Of a stretch of DNA of 6,442 nt, positions 5,177 to 6,442 are shown in pieces. Source of the stretch: Candidatus Sulfopaludibacter sp. SbA3 (GTDB taxonomy: Bacteria; Acidobacteriota; Terriglobia; Bryobacterales; Bryobacteraceae); the NCBI GenBank assembly GCA_945900935.1, contig CAMDKT010000356.1, forward strand, positions 1-6,442, read 5' to 3'. Every line of letters begins with the position of its first letter. Position 1 is the first letter of the stretch. The notes under the pieces are model-generated. The model worked only from the letters and a program-made list of their open reading frames with translations, was not told the origin of the DNA and did no database searches. The translations under genes and the position numbers were made by a program.

Positions 5177-6442
5177 TCAGTTCCCACTCCCCGCAACCTC
5201 ATACCAAGGCGAATCCGCCCCCAACATAAACTGCAAACCATTCTCCGAAGGCGTCACCGGAACAGCCGCCATCCGCCGCCCCACTCCATCCAGGGGATAC
5301 ACCGAAATCTCCGTCAACTGCGTTCGCAGCGTTATCCGGACCGGCGTCTTTTCCATCCACGTCGGCCCCACTCCGCCGTTCAAATTGCCTGACGGCCGCG
5401 ACGCCTGATCCTGCTCGACGGTAAACCAGTCCCGCGTCCCTGGGTAATTCACGATGCGCTGCGGCGCGCTCGGCTGGCCCGCGTTGCGGCTCCGCAAGGT
5501 ATGGCCCGGATTCGTCAACAGCATCCGCCCGCTCTCGGAAAGCGGCAGGCCATCCAGCGACGTCAACAGAACTGTCCGGAACCCGCGCGACTCAAGCTCC
5601 ACATCCATTGGCCCCACCGTCTGTTTCCCTGCCCACTCCCCGAGCACGCCCGCTGCCTGCGGGGCATTGACCTGAAATATCTTCGAACCTGTGTCGAACT
5701 GCAGCTCGCCAGTCTCCGCTGTATAAGGCGACACGGGCCGCCCAGTCAGACCTTCCGGCGTCCCCGCCTCCGGACTATTCGGCTCAATCGCAAACCGGTA
5801 AAGGAACGCGTTTTCCGCCCGAATCCCGAATACATCTTCTAAAAACGGCGCGAAATTCCGGTTCCGGTTCTCCCGCGTATAACGCAGCCGGTCAGCGTAC
5901 GAAACCGGAATCTTGAACAGCGACGGCCCCACAGCCACGGCCTCCGATCGAAACAGCCACGCCGATTGCCCGAATGAAATCCACTTCGACCAATCGCCGT
6001 TCAAGTTGAACCCATTCGGCACATTCGCATCCCAACCTCGCCCGTGCGAATAGGCGAAATGCATCAGCCCGTCCCAGTCCTGAAACGACGCGAAAGCGCT
6101 CATCGCCGGCAGCAATTCGTGTCCCCGCGTGCTCGGCCAGTTCTGATTGAATTCGCTGACCGTAAACGGCTTCCCATGCGGCCGCGCCGCCGCCATGGCG
6201 AGCAGATTCGATAGGTTCGCCCCCAAATGCGAACTATCCCGAATCCGCCAATCGCGCCCGTCCCACTGCACATTTGGGAAGTTGTAATGGTCCACGTAGA
6301 AATGGAAGTCGTGATGGTCCATTGCTGAATGCGTGTCGATGGTCATCAACCCGCCAAAGTCCATCTGGGTCCCCGCCACGGGAACTTTGCCGTTCGTCGA
6401 TTCGCGTATCACCGTCAGAATCGTATCCAAATACTGTTTGTC
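5177..6442 (-). CDS. Clan GH-A-like glycoside hydrolase, C-terminal part (partial)
   Basis: The gene continues past the right edge; 421 C-terminal residues are present, ending at TGA 5177-5179. The first ~175 residues look like the second half of a (beta/alpha)8 barrel of an uncharacterised GH-A-like family: HDFHFYVDHYNFP (44-56), KPFTVSEFNQNWPS (91-104) with E97 the likely catalytic nucleophile at the end of a strand, and ASFQDWDGLMHFAYSHG (118-134). Then comes a linker and a beta-rich C-terminal region with an IFQVNAPQAAGVLGEWAG segment (255-272), found after such barrels, and a final ISVYPLDGVGRR ... WYEV sheet. It probably acts outside the cytoplasm on a polysaccharide; a signal peptide would lie beyond the window. 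The substrate and exact GH family cannot be told. Its coding strand is unusually G-rich compared with the next four genes. The ArsC-like gene starts 1 base after its stop. Confidence 0.72.
   Translation of the reverse strand, partial: DKQYLDTILTVIRESTNGKVPVAGTQMDFGGLMTIDTHSAMDHHDFHFYVDHYNFPNVQWDGRDWRIRDSSHLGANLSNLLAMAAARPHGKPFTVSEFNQNWPSTRGHELLPAMSAFASFQDWDGLMHFAYSHGRGWDANVPNGFNLNGDWSKWISFGQSAWLFRSEAVAVGPSLFKIPVSYADRLRYTRENRNRNFAPFLEDVFGIRAENAFLYRFAIEPNSPEAGTPEGLTGRPVSPYTAETGELQFDTGSKIFQVNAPQAAGVLGEWAGKQTVGPMDVELESRGFRTVLLTSLDGLPLSESGRMLLTNPGHTLRSRNAGQPSAPQRIVNYPGTRDWFTVEQDQASRPSGNLNGGVGPTWMEKTPVRITLRTQLTEISVYPLDGVGRRMAAVPVTPSENGLQFMLGADSPWYEVAGSGN

Noticed and set aside
4810..5179. In-frame TGA codons near selA as possible selenocysteine sites, including the missing cysteine of the ArsC-like protein
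   Set aside because: The cysteine position is coded TCC AGC, not TGA. The TGA codons at 5177-5179, 4810-4812, 3869-3871 and 920-922 are ordinary stops; the first three directly adjoin or overlap the next start, and reading on gives no conserved sequence.
5175..5241. A longer start for the ArsC-like protein at 5241
   Set aside because: The added 22 residues do not resemble the family and would overlap the end of the glycoside hydrolase gene; the ATG at 5175 gives the expected N-terminal strand directly.

Overview
The window is a GC-rich, gene-dense piece of bacterial chromosome with no gap between genes longer than 12 bases. The gene mix suggests an Acidobacteriota genome of the Bryobacterales/Solibacter kind: a large-terminase relative outside any visible prophage, an exported PIG-L deacetylase, a Spx/ArsC-fold protein and a secreted TPR protein. 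That placement is an inference from family resemblance and composition, not from a marker gene.

Left part, + strand (1-907). The window opens in the 3' end of a phage large-terminase-like ATPase gene, which stops at 171. After 10 bases a separate reading frame (182-907) encodes the RNase H-fold nuclease half of the same enzyme. The two halves lie in different frames, so this is either a split terminase or a terminase broken by a frameshift. No portal, capsid or other phage gene follows; the next gene is convergent, 12 bases away.

Right part, - strand (6442 down to 920). Six genes run in one direction with junctions of +1, -4, -4, +3 and -8 bases, the layout of one translationally coupled operon. 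In transcription order they are: the 3' part of a clan GH-A-like glycoside hydrolase; a small Spx/ArsC-fold protein without any cysteine; a YbhN/LPG-synthase-type membrane protein; an exported PIG-L family N-deacetylase; SelA (selenocysteine synthase) with its key active-site residues; and an exported TPR-like helical protein. The promoter lies beyond the right edge of the window.

How the genes may work together is inference. The glycoside hydrolase, the membrane protein and the exported deacetylase would fit handling of envelope or extracellular glycans. SelA serves selenoprotein synthesis and has no obvious tie to them; selB, selD and tRNA-Sec are not in the window. The points most worth following are the terminase split exactly at its domain boundary, the ArsC-fold protein that has lost its catalytic cysteine, selA inside an envelope-type operon, and an abrupt change of strand composition at the glycoside hydrolase/ArsC-like gene boundary. 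I found no RNA gene, CRISPR array, insertion sequence, repeat, origin or convincing terminator.
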